A DNA stretch of 64,000 nt from Hansfordia pulvinata (GCA_006538405.1 BJKQ01000007.1:372001-436000), one strand, 5' to 3'. Positions 22,501 to 35,010 are shown, numbered from the stretch's first letter. Program-made: numbers and translations. Notes: a model not told the origin generated them from the letters alone.

Positions 22501-25500
22501 CCGCGATAAGTTGTGGCACGTTTCCAGGAATGCAAGGGAGTAGACGCCTCTGTGCGTTGGTGCGTTATTGTACGTTTGGCTCTCGCGCGCAGTGATGAAC
22601 AAAAGCGCCAGTATAAGATGACTGGACGCGGCGCGAATGATGTCTCCTAGTCGTCTCGACTATGGCCACGCCAATCAGCAAATACTGAGAGGCAAAGCGT
22701 GAAGCCGGGCTTCAACAGAGATGCCGGCGACGGTCTTGGTTCCTCACCCTCGAGGACTGATCTGATTCACCACGGGCGACATGCTCGGCTCGACTCGCAT
22801 TTGTGTGTTCTCATCAAAAGAGGGAAAAAAGTCAAAGACGGACTATTCTCTGCCCCGGTCTTCAGACTCTCGGAGGCGATCGTCGGCTCTAGGGCACCCC
22901 AATGGCTTTCCCATGCTCCCGTTGAAGGCGAAGAGGAGACACATGCGAAGAGCAGCGTATTGCATTTGTCTCGTTACGTAGTAAGAGCATCACGGACGCC
23001 AGGCCGCTCTCGCCGATTCTGAGATATACCAAGCCGGTCCAGGTAATCGCGTCCGTCACTTGGACTCGGACTCGAAGTAAGGTCGGTATTGGTGATATCT
23101 ACAGCCGCTCCGTAGTGAAAGACATAGAGCGTTCACCAGTGTCTCCTCAGCAGTGGCATGTATTCAGACCCGGGACTTTGGATAAATAGAAGCAAAGCCA
23201 CTGCTTGGCCCTTGGCGCCGACGACGCCTCAAGAGGCTCTGTGGCTCTAAGCGCTCGCTGCGGGGGTTTGGAAATCACTCAGTTGTCGCGTGCGCTACGT
23301 CCGGACTCTGCTTCTACCGTTACGCAATGCGAGCCAAACCCCCAGCCTGTACCCGGTGTATTGGATCGCCTGGCGTTTCTCAGTTCTGTCAGCAGGCTCT
23401 ACAAGAGCAGCATTGCATTGGGCAACCCCCCCCATTCGATGCTGGTAATGGCCGAAGCTGAGGGCTTGTAGTCTCGATCGAGCCTAATCCATGGCCATCG
23501 CCGATGAATAGGGGATGTGGTTTAGTTTTCAAGGGGCCCAAAGTGGCCACTGGTGTTGTCGTGGCAGATCAAGTTCACCTCGTCGCGAACCACGACTGCC
23601 AGATATGAGCTGACCGAGAATATTGGCGGTCGTTTTCTAGACTTTCACAGTGGCAATTCGACGAGGTGGTCTCGGATGGGCGCTACGTGGTGCCAGCAAG
23701 ATCTGGGAGCTCCGAGTTGCCCAACGGCACCCCGTGCGTGTGCATCTAATCCAAATGATCCTGAACCAGGGACCAGTCTGATCAACAGTGGGTGCCGGCT
23801 TGCTTGCAGGGCTGTTTCCCGGTCAACAGTACGCACCGCGAGCTCTGACGACGCCTGGCGCGCGTGTTCAGACGTCAGAGGTAGACGGGGCCGAAGACGC
23901 AGCATGGGTTGTTGGAGATTGATTGCCTCATGCGGACGGAGACTGGGTACGAGTTTGTCTGCAACCAAGTATCTCCTTAGGCCCGACGGGAGGAGATGGA
24001 GTGGAGACGCTTTGTTTCTCAGCGTCTCCGTTGGCCTCGTGGTCTCGAGCACTGACCAGCAACGAGGCACGTTTCGTTGACCGCGGGGCAGCAGGGCAGG
24101 CTGGGAGAAGCAGATGGCCGGCCATGCTTGCATGGCTGTGAACGAACATGGCGGAAGACCCTGGTAGCTTAAGCTAGAGCTCTGCTGCAGCCGTCCGTTC
24201 GTGACTCGATAGTAAGAGACGAACCGGGCTGGGGGCCGGGCAGAATTTGCTTTTCGAACTGCAACGGCGGGCCGCGCTCGCGCGCGCGTAATGGTGCCGT
24301 AGGAGGGAAAAGGCCGGGGCGTTTGCAGTTAAGGTTAGGCCAGCCGCAACAACGTGGGAGACGCGCGAGTACTCGTAGCTTCGGCGGACCAGAGTTGGGG
24401 GCTGTCCGGAGGGGCGAGCGGAGCTTGGCGTGATGGCTTCAGATTCGTCTGGACTCCCACTGATGGCTGCCTTTTCTTTCTTTCTGTTATTGCGGAGCGC
24501 AGGAGGTGTCGCGGGGGCCTCGGTCATTACTCGGCGATCAACTGCAGCAAGTCGAGACGAGAACTTATCACTTATGGTAGCCAAGACGTTCTGGATAATT
24601 TGTGACTCGCTGTACGATCGGGAATCATGGCTGGAAAGCGAGGGCAGGGTAGACAGGAGGCCATGCTTGTAAGCATGCGAATGCGAGTCGTCAGCGTGGG
24701 CGGGTGAGCACACGATTGCGAGTAGCCTGGGACGGCAGGCAGGCTCACAGGTACGAGTTCTCGGACCGAGGGGGAGGGGAGGGGGAGGGTGTAGTGGGCG
24801 ACGATGTTCTGGACGGAGGGGTCCGTGTTCTTTCGGCGCCATTCCGCTTTGGCCAGTGCCGGGCCGGGGGCTTCTGCGTGTGGTGCTTGGTTGCCGGTGA
24901 CCTGCATCGGGATGGATGACTGGTAGCTTACGGAGTATTAGACACATACGAGGGTACGCGTAGGTACGAGCCGGTCGAGGTATTGGTCAGCGTCAGGTAA
25001 TCAGCAGCAGGCACGCAAGCAGGCAATTGAAATCATCCATTGCAGCCAATGCGGGTGGCCCTTGCAGCCGTTCTAGCGCGGCAAAGAGCCAAGGGGGTGG
25101 GCCCCACCAAGGTACCTAAGCACTCAAGGCCAGGATTGGTAACCGATTAGACGACGGGTACTTCGCAGCACACCCAGACGAGCCGCAAGACAGCGGTACC
25201 TGCCCTATCGCGCTACTGATCGATACGGGTGGGGACTGCCGGCCGCTGGGGTCCGCCTTGTCTCGTCTCGCCTCGTCTGGACACGGCCAGCCTCCGTCTA
25301 CGTCACGGACCAGTATCCGTATCCCAACGAGGACATGTGTAAGGTAGATGGGACGAGGGAAGAAGGGAGAAGGAGGAAAGAAAAAAAAATTCAGAGGCCC
25401 TTCACACAGACTTGGCGGTGGAAGTGTAAAGAACAATGCCAGCATCCACAAGCCCCCCCTCTGCGGCGCTACTCTTCAACGGTATTCGAACTGGCCATTC

Positions 25501-25900
25501 CATCTCCGATTGCCAACCCATTATTAATGTAACAAAAGCCTCCGATCACCTAATCCCGCCCCGGCCCATCTGCCGGCGCCCTGCCCTGCCCTGCCCTGCG
25601 TGCCTGCGTTGCTATCACACTCTACTCTCCCTCAACCGCCATCACTGCCGCTTTACGAGCAGTAAAAGTAATAATAGACTTGCAGCTCCGTCCGCATCCC
25701 TGCTTGCTTGCGTTTCTGCGCGTTTCTGCATCCACGGCAACGCCTACCTACCTTATTACCCACCTCGCCTTGTTGTTGCTTGACCAGCAGAACCGACTTC
25801 GGGTAGCTGTCCGTACGAGTACTGTCACAACTGTGCCTATCAGACCTACCTACCTTACCTACCTTACCCACCCGTTCCTGTCTCGAGTCCCATCCCACTT

Positions 25901-25919
25901 CCCCCCCCCCCCCCCCCCC
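25901..25919. repeat. poly-C tract, 19 nt, in the nitroreductase promoter
   Basis: Nineteen consecutive C lying about 20 nt upstream of the TATA-like box of the gene at 26101. Promoter pyrimidine tracts are common in filamentous fungi; a pure C run of this length is unusual. Confidence 0.9.
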
Positions 25920-25941
25920 TTCCCCCCTTCCCTTACTCGGT

Positions 25942-25949
25942 TATATAAG
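25942..25949 (+). promoter_or_regulatory. TATA box of nitroreductase-like gene
   Basis: TATATAAG stands 152-159 nt before the ATG at 26101, followed by a C/T-rich leader. Confidence 0.55.
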
Positions 25950-26100
25950 AACATGATGCCTCGCCCCCAGCCTCTTACCCCGCCCTGCGACTCGTCTCCC
26001 GCTCCATCACTTACAACCACCGCGCCGCTGCTCGTGCTTCCCCCTCCTCGCCGCCTCCCTTCCCCCGTCTCCCCCAACCGCCGCCGCCGCCACCGCCACC

Positions 26101-26960
26101 ATGAAGTCCTTCAAGAACGCCGCCAAGCGCTTCTCCTCCACCCCCAACAAGGACAAGGCCGTCGCCCCCCAGGCCGAGACCACCACCACCAACAACAACA
26201 ACGTCAAGATCCCCTCCCCGACCGCCACCGAGACCGCCGGCGGCAACACCAACTCGTCCACCCGGACCCCCATCAACGCCAACGCGGTCCTGGACCTCAT
26301 CCGCGCCCGCCGCACCTACTACCAGCTGACCAAGGACCTGTCCCCCGTCGACCCCGCCCGCGTCCAGGAGATCGTCAAGGAGGCCGTCCTCCACGTCCCC
26401 TCCTCCTTCAACTCCCAGACCAACCGCACCGTCGCCCTCTTCGGCGCCGACCACGACAAGTTCTGGGACATCACCTCCGACACCCTCAAGAAGATTGTCG
26501 CCGAGGACAAGTGGCAGGCCACCGCCGACCGCGTTGCCGGCTTCAAGGCTGGCGCCGCCACCGTAAGTTTTTAAGCCCCCCCCCCCCCCTTGATCGTGTT
26601 CACGTCTCGGACCCAGGCCCCCCTGACGACAGTATCATATAGATCCTCTTCTTCGAGGACGAGGAGGGCATCAAGGGCATGCAGGAGAAGTTCGCCATCT
26701 ACGCCGACAAGTTCCCCATCTGGGCCACGCAGTCCGACGCCATGCTGCAGTTCACCCTGTGGACCGCCCTCGAGGCCGAGGGTCTCGGCGCCAACCTGCA
26801 GCACTACAACCCCCTCGTCGACGAGCAGGTCCGCGAGCAGTGGTCCCTGCCCGCCTCCTGGAAGCTCAACGCCCAGCTGGTCGTCGGTGGCCGCGGCGGC
26901 GAGCCCGGCCCCAAGGAGTTCCTCCCCATCGAGGACCGCTTCAAGGCCTTCGGCGCTTAG
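26101..26960 (+). CDS. nitroreductase-family protein (Frm2/Hbn1-like), 259 aa
   Basis: Two exons, 26101-26562 and 26643-26960, join in phase across a GTAAGT...TAG intron that contains a 14-nt C run. The product matches the fungal Frm2/Hbn1 nitroreductase group, FMN-dependent oxidoreductases linked in yeast to lipid signalling and oxidative stress. Key segments are NAVLDLIRARRTYYQLTKD (about residues 61-79, the substrate-side RRxYYxL motif), HVPSSFNSQTNR (98-109, the FMN-contacting SSFNSQ) and the C-terminal LPASWKLNAQLVVGG followed by KEFLPIEDRFKAFGA. Residues 1-60 are an added Asn/Thr/Lys-rich extension; its basic, Ser/Phe-containing start (MKSFKNAAKRFSS) could act as a mitochondrial presequence, which is inference. 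Confidence 0.9.
26576..26589. repeat. poly-C tract, 14 nt, inside the nitroreductase intron
   Basis: Fourteen C just after the splice donor at 26563. Confidence 0.9.
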
Positions 26961-27617
26961 ATTAGATTGGTCCCTGCCACGCGGCACCTTCTACCCTCTT
27001 GACTACCGTCAGGGTGGGTGGGGGCCAGCACGCTTTGATCGGGGTCGGTCGTGGTTGGTGCCATGCTGCCACGGCTGCATGGTTTTTGCTTTTTTTACTC
27101 GCTTGATGATATCCTGTCCCATTTTAGCTTTACGCGACTCAACATGACACCCTCCGATCCCATCTCTTCCCGTTTCAACTCGTGACATGGTCGTTCTTTA
27201 TTGTCTGTTGAGATATGATGTATTCAGTGCATGGCCCGAATTTCGATCGTGCGGTCCCGGGTATCATAATTCCTAGCTATTTGGGCTGTGACCGAGCTAG
27301 TCCTTCTATCAAAGTATCAACATGCCAATGCCGATCCCTAAGCAAGTAAGCTGCCGCCATGCCATCGGAATCGAGTCGTGGTTTTCATAGCTTCGCTGGA
27401 GTTGGCTGTTATGAATTTAAGGGGGTGGTCCCTTGCCGTCGGGGTTGTCATGGCCCGTGGCTGGACCTGTCCTTCCTGTCCCAGACGTAGCAATCCAGCT
27501 TGGTCTTGGTGCTATCTCGAGTCAAGGGGCGAGGTTCCCTCTCCAAAAGGGTCAGATCGCATCGAGTGCGATCATAGGCTGGTAATAAATCTGTGCAGAG
27601 TTATTGCCGAGCCGAGA
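26961..27617. other. intergenic, convergent 3' regions
   Basis: This lies between the nitroreductase (+) and DCR2 (-) genes and holds T-rich 3'-UTR-like sequence. No gene is seen. Confidence 0.6.
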
Positions 27618-29557
27618 TCATGCCGGCGTCTTGGGCGGGATCACCCTGCCAGCGTCGACAATGATCTGCTCGTCGATTCGGCTCTTCGTGTCGCCGTACT
27701 CCAGTCGCTTGTACGTGGTTATGCGGGCCTCGTTCATGTCCAGATCGAAGAACCGCATCCGTCGGACAAACTCTCCGTAACCTCCGTACCCACCAAACCC
27801 GGCCCCGCCGCCGTAGCACATCCAGAGTTGAGGCTTCTTCTTCTCGGCGTCTGTCGACAGCATGCAATATTCGTTGGCGTGGTCACTGTTCATGGTCAGC
27901 ACATGTGCTCGCGGGGCTCGGCGCTCAAAACTTACTGGCCACAGCTGAGCATCGTCACACCCTCTTCAACGAGCGCGTCGTAGAATCCCGAGTTATAGCC
28001 TGGCGCAGTCACACCCTCTCTCCAGGGACCAATGTACACGTTTCCACTCTGCCTGTACTCGGGCAAGGGGATGTGGATGAAGGCAAGGTCCAGGTGGATC
28101 CCCGTGTAAGCCTTGTGCTTCTTCTTCAGGCCAGAGGCAGTCTGCTTGAACCAATCGATTTGGTTCTTCTTGATCCAATCGTAGCCCTCAAACTGCCGCT
28201 CGTCGGGGGAATACGAGTGGGAGTCCAGCAAGTAGATCGTGATGGCCGAGTGGGTAGAAGACCCTCGCGCGAGAATCTCAAGGTAGTAGTTTCCGACGCC
28301 GTCGATGGTCGGGGGCCCAGCAACGGATAAAGAATACGGAAGCCGCTGGATGATTTCCATCTGGGCTGCTCGGGAAAGCGTCTTCTCGTCGTCGTGATTC
28401 CCAAAGATCGAGACGTATGGGACTCTGTGTTTGATCAAGAGCGAGGCATACTTGAGGATCGCCTAGAATAGTCCCAGATGAGCAAATGTCTACTTACGTG
28501 ATGACGGCCTGGGATAAGGGCTCTTGACATACCGATTGAGCATCTGGAGAGGTATCTCCATTGACCTGGTCACCGCTGAGAACCACCAAGTCGGGTCTCT
28601 CATCGTCAAGCATCCTGGAGACAAAGTCCAGGGTTCTGGGGTCGGCCTGGCACGGGCCGCCGTCATACTCGTCAGGGACGGGGTCGCGGCAGTGGCCAAC
28701 ACCAGTGGATAGATGGATATCTGCCAACTGCATGATTTTGAATCTTCCATTGTGGTTGACTCTAGGCTGAGGCTTGGTGGCTTCGGGAGGGCTCCCACGG
28801 CGGATGGTCATGTGGGCGACGGGGATTTCGGGGTTGACGTCCAGGAGCAGCGGGGTCCCTTGAATCTCCCAGCCCTCGCGCGCCTCGGCGGCGTCGTCGC
28901 CGTAAAGAACATCAATAGCGGTGACGGCCTTGGCGGAGTCACTCGCGTGGAGTTCCGCTGAGCGAAGGACCCAGAGGCCGGCGGATCGCGACTCCCATCG
29001 TTCGTCGGGCTTGCCCTTTTCGCCGGTCTTGGGGCCAAGGCGGCCGACTGCGACGTCAACGACCACCTTGTCGTCGGAAGCGAGCTCTTCCTCCTTCTTG
29101 CGGGTGACGAAAACGTAGGCGGAAGACGTCCATGACTTTTTCAGGTACAGATCTTTCTCGATCCGCTGCCACGTGGGGTCGAGTTTGCAGGAAGAGAAGG
29201 GGTTGAGCTTGGAGCAAGTGACGAGAGTGATATCAGTGACGACGGAGCCGTGATGATGCTGAGGCATGTACTCGTGGACGGCGTTGGGGAGGAGGCGAAA
29301 GTTACGGTCGAGGAAGAAGATGACGAAGAAGGTGACGAAGGCGGCAGCGCTAAGCTGGCTGAGAGTGCGGACCTGGAGCAGGGTGTATGGTCAGCAAGGC
29401 GGGATTTCTGTCGTGGAGTGCAGGGCTGAAGCGGCGAGCGACTGTCGCGCGGTGGCGCTGAGGCTGGCGCTGGCCTGGCCAGTGCCCTTGCGCGTGGCAG
29501 ACGGGACGTGGGGCAAGAAGCGAGAGCTGGACGTACAATGCGACGAGGGACCATCAT
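27618..29557 (-). CDS. DCR2: calcineurin-like phosphoesterase, DCR2/SIA1 type, 551 aa
   Basis: Four exons on the minus strand: 29557-29537, 29372-28533, 28462-27936 and 27885-27618, all GT-AG and in phase. The N-terminus MMVPRRI-VRTLSQL precedes one hydrophobic helix (AAAFVTFFVIFFL), suggesting a single-pass anchor with the enzyme in a lumen or outside. The metallophosphatase motifs are complete: LADIHLS (Asp225, His227), GDQVN (274-278), GNHDDE (308-313), FIHIPLPEY and CGHDHAN (His463, His465), which together bind two metal ions. Yeast Dcr2 acts on the ER stress kinase Ire1 and on Sic1; whether this protein shares those substrates is not visible. The break before the HDHAN histidine is a 50-nt intron, not a frameshift. 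Confidence 0.9.
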
Positions 29558-31172
29558 GATGGGCGAGACAGCCAGGGCCGGGGCTGAGATGTCAGGCGTA
29601 GCGGGATCGGGGGCGGGAGCGCAGAGGCGGTTCGTCGCGGGGCCAGGAGGCTCGCTGTGGTCGGGGGGTGGCCGATATCGAGAGAATCATAGACAGGCCT
29701 TGAACCATGTTCAACCATGGTACTCGACCACGCGCAAGTCGTGGGACCGGGGCTCAAGAGCGCAGCCCGGGAGGGCCTTCAGCAGGGCCTGGGCTGTGGC
29801 GAGGGGGCGTGGTCGAAGAGGGCGGCAGCGGAGGGGGTGAGGCAGTCGTCAAACTCGACCCTGGCGGTCGATGAGGGAGGGCGGGAGACGTCGAGTGGGA
29901 AAAATTGCTGAGGCCAAGACACGAGGGACGGGGCCAGGGTGAGGGAGCGACCTCTGGATGCGCCTGCCTTGGTCAAGGTTTGGAGTCGCGCCTGCTCGTT
30001 CTGCGGTGTCACACCGTATTCTGTACGAGGCCTGGACGGCGCCCGTCCCAGCCCCACGTTTCTTACGTAAGGCAAGCACCTCCATTTCCACTGGCAGCCG
30101 TTCCATTTCCTTCTTGGAACTTGGCCTGATTCGGGATGATAGGTCCAGGGTACGCCCGGAAGCGTGGTGACGGCAGGGCAAACAGGGGCGTCTTACTGTT
30201 GTACGAGTACCTCGCCGCCAGTGTTCTCCAGCAGCGCATACCTTAGGTACCTCATTGATTGTATGGACTCTCGAAACAAGGTTTACCCAAGTTTATCCAA
30301 GAAGACCTCATATTGAAGCTGATACAGAGTTTGCACAGAGTCTAATCATCGCATCAGTTATCCTAAGTGATTCACTCATACCTTGGCTTGGAGCGTGACC
30401 AGCATCGGACTGGGCATCGATGAGTTTGTGGTCTGGCTCATTCGGTTCTGCAAGCATTATCATCCGGTTCTGCAAGCATTACACATCTGCACAAGGCAGA
30501 TTTGCGAAGGATGAGGGTGCGAGCCTTGTTTGTGATTGTTTCCGGATCTGAGTTGCAGTCTGATCTCTCAGACGTGTAGCTGCCCCGGCTATTGCTGGCG
30601 GGAAAATGAGATACTCGTAGACTCGAGCCTCGGCTCTTAGGGCGCTCCCACGACTATGCCTGCAGGGCCTACAATGAAGTCTGCCGCCAAGGTTGGTCCA
30701 AGAACCACCAGGTTTGACTGGAAGAACTGCAAGTCAGTGAGCATATTCCAACATTCATACCACAATAGATGGTTTCCTTATCAATGTTACACGGCCAAAA
30801 GCCCTCTTCAAGGAGGTCATTGGTTTGTCTCCACAGAAGGAGAAGAAACAATGCCCCATCTTTGCGTGCCATCAATTCCTTCATACATACGCCGCCGGGG
30901 TTCGGCCCCACCACTCCCCGGGAATCCATTATTACGCAAAGCCACAAGCGGCAAGCCAGTCACAAAGGGCCGGCCACTTCCGGGATCCGCCAGCGGAGGC
31001 CCAAGTGTCGCCGACCTCGGAATGGCGGGGGCGGGTCAGCCATCAGCTCCTCGGGGGGGGGTTCGGGCAGTTGGGATCTCCAACTTTGCCAATTGATGCT
31101 GGCCACCTTCACCTACCGCACACCGTCGCTCTCCTCTGCCTTTGCAGGACGCCCCCCTCTCAGACGGACAGC
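29558..31172. other. divergent promoter region between DCR2 and the MFS gene
   Basis: No gene is seen. TACTCGTA/TACGAGTA 8-mers occur at 30202 and 30612, a TTAGGTACCT at 30243-30252 and a 22-bp direct repeat at 30443-30481. The final 200 nt are G/C-rich. Confidence 0.55.
30443..30481. repeat. 22-bp direct repeat, two copies
   Basis: CGGTTCTGCAAGCATTA occurs at 30443-30459 and again at 30465-30481. Confidence 0.9.
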
Positions 31173-33034
31173 ATGGCGACCCAGACCATCAGCCTCAGCA
31201 GTCTCCGCCGCGGAGGAGGCCCCGGCCCGTCCCCGGCCCCGAACCCGAACCTCGCCGCGGCCCCGGTCCCGGCCCCGACCGCGGCTGCTCCGGACGACCA
31301 CGCCGGCGCCGACGACGATGACGACGACGACGACGATGCCACCGCCGCGGACGCGCCGCCCGTGTCCCGCAAGCAGCAGGCGCGGGTGCTGCTGTCGGCG
31401 TTCCTGACCGTCTTCCTGACCATCGGCTACAACCAGACGTACGGCGTGTTCCAGGAGTACTACCTGTCGGCGGAGCAGGACATGCTCCGGCTCCCGGCGG
31501 ACGGCCCGCCGCCCACCGCCCTGATCGCCTTCATCGGCACGTTCGGCGCCGGCCTGACCTGGTCCGGCAGCATGCTCGTCAACCCTCTCATCTCCCGGAT
31601 CGAGTACGGCACCTGGTCTTCTCCTTCTTCTTCTTCTTCTTCTTCCTCTCCGCCCCCCTCGACTGGGAGCAAACCCCGGTGGCAGTGGTGGTGGCTACGC
31701 GGCAACAGCACCACCCGCACCACCACCACCACCACCAGCCGCCGCCGCCGCCAAAAGGTCCTCCGCCGCCTGACGACCCGGCACGTCACCGTCCTGGGCG
31801 TGGCCCTCATGTCCCTGGGCTTCCTGCTGGCCTCCCTCGCCACCACGGCGGGCCACCTGGTCCTGACCCAGGGCCTGCTGTACGGCCTGGGCAGCTCCCT
31901 GCTCTTCTTCCCCCTGCTGCTGCCCGCCCCGGAGTACTTCACCGCCCACCGCGCCACCGCCCTCGGCCTGATCCTGTCCGGCGGCGGCGCGGGCGGGCTG
32001 GTCATCTCCCCGGCCACCCGCGCCCTGCTCGGCGCCCTGGGCGGCCGCTGGACCCTGCGCCTGTACGCCCTCGTCGTCCTGCTCTTCGGCGGGCCGATCG
32101 CCTGCGCCGTTCCCCGGAGCCGGTTCCCCTCTTTTGCGGCGGAGGAGGATGAGCAACAACAGCAGCAGCAGCAGCCCGACACGACCACCGCCGACGCCCA
32201 AGACCCCACTGCCCCCTCCTCCTCCTCTTCTTCCTCACCACCCGACAGCCGCAGCCGCCGCCGGCAGAGGCGCCGGACCCACGTGCCCCGCGGCCTGGCG
32301 CACCGCGCGACGTTCCTGCTGAGCAGCGCGGCGGCGGTCCTGCAGGCCGCGGGCGCCGCGCTGCCGCTGTCCTTCATCCCCTCGTACAGCGTCGCCGTCG
32401 GCTTCGCCCCAGCCCAGGGGGCCGCCCTGCTGGCCGCCGCCAACGCCATCAACGCCGCCTCCCGCGTCCTCGGGGCTGGGCGGGCGACCGCCTGCTGGGC
32501 CGCCAGAACGCCCTCGTCGCCGCCCTCTCGCTCTCCGTCGCCAGCGTCTTCGGGCTCTGGCTGTCCTCGAGCCTGGCCTCCTCGTCGTCGTCGTCGTCGT
32601 CGTCCAGTAGCAGCAGCAGTGCCGTCGCAGTGGTGCCCCCTTTGCAGACCACCGCCGGCGCCCTGTGGGTCGCCTTCGTAGTGGTCTACAGCGTCGCCGC
32701 GGGGGGTTACTACGCCGTCTTCCCCGCGACCGTGGCCGAGCTGTTCGGCATCCGCCAGTACGCCGCCGTCAACGGCTTCATGTACTTTGTCCGCGGGCTC
32801 GGCAACATGTTCGGCAGCCCCGTGGGGGGTCAGCTGCTCGGGACCGGCGGCGGCGGCAGCGGCAGCGCTGGTGGTGGCGATGATGCCTCTTCCGCTTCCG
32901 CTTCCGCCCTCGGCCCGGCAGACTACGCCCGCGTGGTCTGCTGGGACGGCGCGCTGCTGCTGGGCGCCGCCGTGTGCGTGGCCGGCGTGCGCTGGGCGGA
33001 CGCCCGGGGCAAGGGCTGGCGGTGGATCGCCTGA
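31173..33034 (+). CDS. MFS transporter, monocarboxylate (MCT) type (frame broken once)
   Basis: The start is the ATG at 31173 (MATQTISLSSLRR); the frame is open upstream but that part looks non-coding. The frame is lost at the GGGG run 32472-32475, where one extra G joins NAASRVLG to GWAGDRLLGRQNALV; the corrected length is 620 aa. The N-terminal 60 residues are Pro/Ala-rich with an Asp9 run. The first helix region FLTVFLTIGYNQTYGVFQEYY matches fungal MCT-like carriers. Low-complexity insertions sit in loops: Ser8, WQWWW, a Thr/Arg stretch, Gln7, Ser7, an RRRQRRR stretch, and after the break a Ser13 segment encoded by TCG repeats. Later helices include YYAVFPATVAELFGI and GLGNMFGSPVGGQLL. The substrate is unknown; monocarboxylates or related acids are the family norm. 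Confidence 0.75.
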
Positions 33035-33711
33035 TTTCGGTCGCTTGCGGCGGTCACTTGGCTGGCCGGGGGGGATGCGCAGTTTGAGGGTGGCTTTAGT
33101 CTTACCTCGTCTGCTGGGTTTGCATGCTGAGAGACGAGCGCTTGAATGTTGAAGATACGGGCCGGAGCGAGAGACCCTTTACATTGTAGATAGCAAATTT
33201 GTCTTGGCACGAATACTACTGCTTCCATCGTCGTTATTCTGTCCAACGACCGAGAAGTGCAGGCGCCAAGTTTCAGACACTACGGCTGCTGATAGCGTCG
33301 GCTTGCAATACCGAACGTGTGTTCCGACACAAGCTTTGATACTCATTTGTCTGCCGGGATCGAGCCTTCAACGCAGGCGCACAGAAAACTGGCCCCGCCG
33401 TGATGCGGCGAGTATCTGCCTACCTATCTCAGCCACGTCTGAGGTCGCGGTTGGCGCCCGGCAGTCGACGACACATCAGCGTTCAGCGACCGTGCTGCCA
33501 GGCCGATTCCCACTCAACGCCAGCGCTGATATAGTATTCCCATTTGGACGTAAACCCCGGGACAAGACGTGGATATCTGCGTACGAAGCAGATCACGCTA
33601 GTCACACCACCCTCTCGGGCCCCTGTTTTCTGTTTTCTGGCCTCGGGATCACCTCCCCCCGCTCTTCCTCCCGACGACCCTCGAAGCAGCACCGAAGCTC
33701 TAAGTTAGAGC
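33035..33711. other. intergenic, no gene seen
   Basis: Convergent interval after the MFS gene (+) and before the CVNH gene (-). A 196-codon frame at 33204-33794 has no family features. Confidence 0.55.
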
Positions 33712-34589
33712 TCAGGCGGCGAGATCTCGAAACCTGCGACCCGAGTCAGCCAAAGCCACGCTCCCGACCACCACGCGAGACAGCCCGAAGGTGATGACTA
33801 TTCTCGATTGGGGGTCAAGATGAAGATTGGGGAACAGCCACCCACCAGGAAGGTCGAAGCATTTGAGGATGCCAGCTTCGGTCGAGACGACGGTGTCTGC
33901 AGGCGAGTCAGCCGGAGGGGTGCCATTTGTCAAATTTGTTGTCCACCAATTCAGAACAGAAATTGAGTGATAGTGGGGCAAGAGAAGTAAATAAAGCCCC
34001 CTCTCATCCCCTTTCCCCCAAGAATAGAGGCGGCGGATATTCGAGTACAAACTCACTCAGGTCGATGGTGGTCGGGATCCTGGCGCCCGGCGGCGTCTTG
34101 CAGCGGCACGACAGCTCGGCGCTGGTGGTGGAGGCGTTGCAGTCGACGCAGCTGCTGAAGGCGTAGCCTCTGTTTCGACTCTCCCGAGCGGCGGCGCCGT
34201 CCCGGTGTCTCGCAGTCAGCATACAGAAATACAGGACTCCGTATCTACGATGGAAAAAGGGAAGCTGATGTATGACAGGCAGGGCATAGGGCTGAAAGAC
34301 AATAGAAAGAACAGGAACGGAAGAGAACTGACAGCTTCTTGGCCGTGAGCGTGCCGCCGTCGTTGGCGACGCAGTCCTGCAGGTTGAGGGTGCTGGTGAC
34401 GTCGGCGCCGCCACCGCCGTCGGAGGAGCACGTGGCGACGAGGAAGGGCCACTCGCCGCGGAAGCCCATGGACCAGGACCGGGCGCAGGCGTCGTAGAAG
34501 CCGCCCTGGGCTTCCTCTTCCTGCTGCTGCTGCTGTGCCGAGGCCAGCGCGGCCGCGCAGACGGCGAGGAGGGCGCCGACGAGCTTCAT
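33712..34589 (-). CDS. secreted cyanovirin-N homology (CVNH) protein, about 184 aa
   Basis: Three exons on the minus strand: 34589-34333, 34169-34057 and 33896-33712, with in-phase GT-AG junctions. Residues 1-19 (MKLVGALLAVCAAALASAQ) form a signal peptide, followed by a Gln5/Glu3 linker. The two halves of a CVNH fold follow. Half one has ARSWSMG, FLVATCSS and LNLQDCVANDGGTL; half two has FSSCVDCNAS, AELSCRCKTP and IDLNTVVSTEAGILKCF, with the family's LN.(C/V)..N.G.L spacing. CVNH domains in fungi are carbohydrate-binding lectin-like modules; the ligand is unknown. The last 47 residues after LPGG have no family support, so the true end may lie earlier or behind another intron. Same strand and similar layout as the secreted gene at 35812. 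Confidence 0.8.
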
Positions 34590-34701
34590 GATTTCTTTCT
34601 TTCTTTCTTCTTCTGTTGTGTCCGCGGGTGTATTCGTATGTCGAAGAGGGCGGACGGGGAGGTGGTGGGTCTTGCCACCCGAGGTCGACGGGCCTCGGGC
34701 G

Positions 34702-34708
34702 TTTTTAT
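34702..34708 (-). promoter_or_regulatory. TATA-like box of CVNH gene
   Basis: Read on the minus strand, GGATAAAAAC lies about 115 nt upstream of the ATG at 34589, followed by an A/G-rich leader. Confidence 0.4.
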
Positions 34709-35010
34709 CCCAGGTCCCGTCACCATCTCCGCCGCCTGGCTCCAAGGGTGTCTGTTTGCAGGGCGGAGGGGCAGTCATGCGGCGGGCGGGCTTCCGTCCT
34801 GCCCGATGCGGAGTGTTTGGGGGGGCTTTGCGGCGGCGGCAGGGATGTCGGGAGCCACTGAGAGGGTCGTCTCTGGCGTCTGGCCGACAGGGGCGGGTGT
34901 TGTCTCCGGTACGGCCATTGGGCGGCGTTTCATTAGGTTGGGCCACGGGCGCCGTATCACCAGGCCCTCCTCCTCCTTCCCATCAGGGAGCAGAATGGGA
35001 CACAGACACA

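Larger units (their letters stand above)
17650..26100. other. 8.4 kb gene-poor region
   Basis: Many 60-260 codon frames on both strands, none with a domain or credible splicing. The longest, 24174-24947 (-), is Pro/Ser/Arg-rich without conservation cues. Between roughly 20 and 24 kb the DNA has a lower GC content than the flanks, and an A-rich patch lies at 22224-22245. Also present are (CTCGCG)n at 20093-20115, poly-G at 22484-22500, CCTGC and CCTA short repeats near 25570 and 25840, and 8-mers TACTCGTA/TACGAGTA at 19004, 20179, 24370 and 25814. Confidence 0.55.

Noticed and set aside
24174..24947. 257-codon minus-strand open frame
   Set aside because: Pro/Ser/Arg-rich throughout, no domain, no conserved motif, overlapping equally long frames; typical of chance frames in GC-rich DNA.
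25953..26642. Long out-of-frame upstream ORF overlapping the nitroreductase start
   Set aside because: Its ATG lies only a few bases after the TATA box at 25942, so it is probably upstream of the transcription start; the peptide is an Arg/Pro/His shadow.
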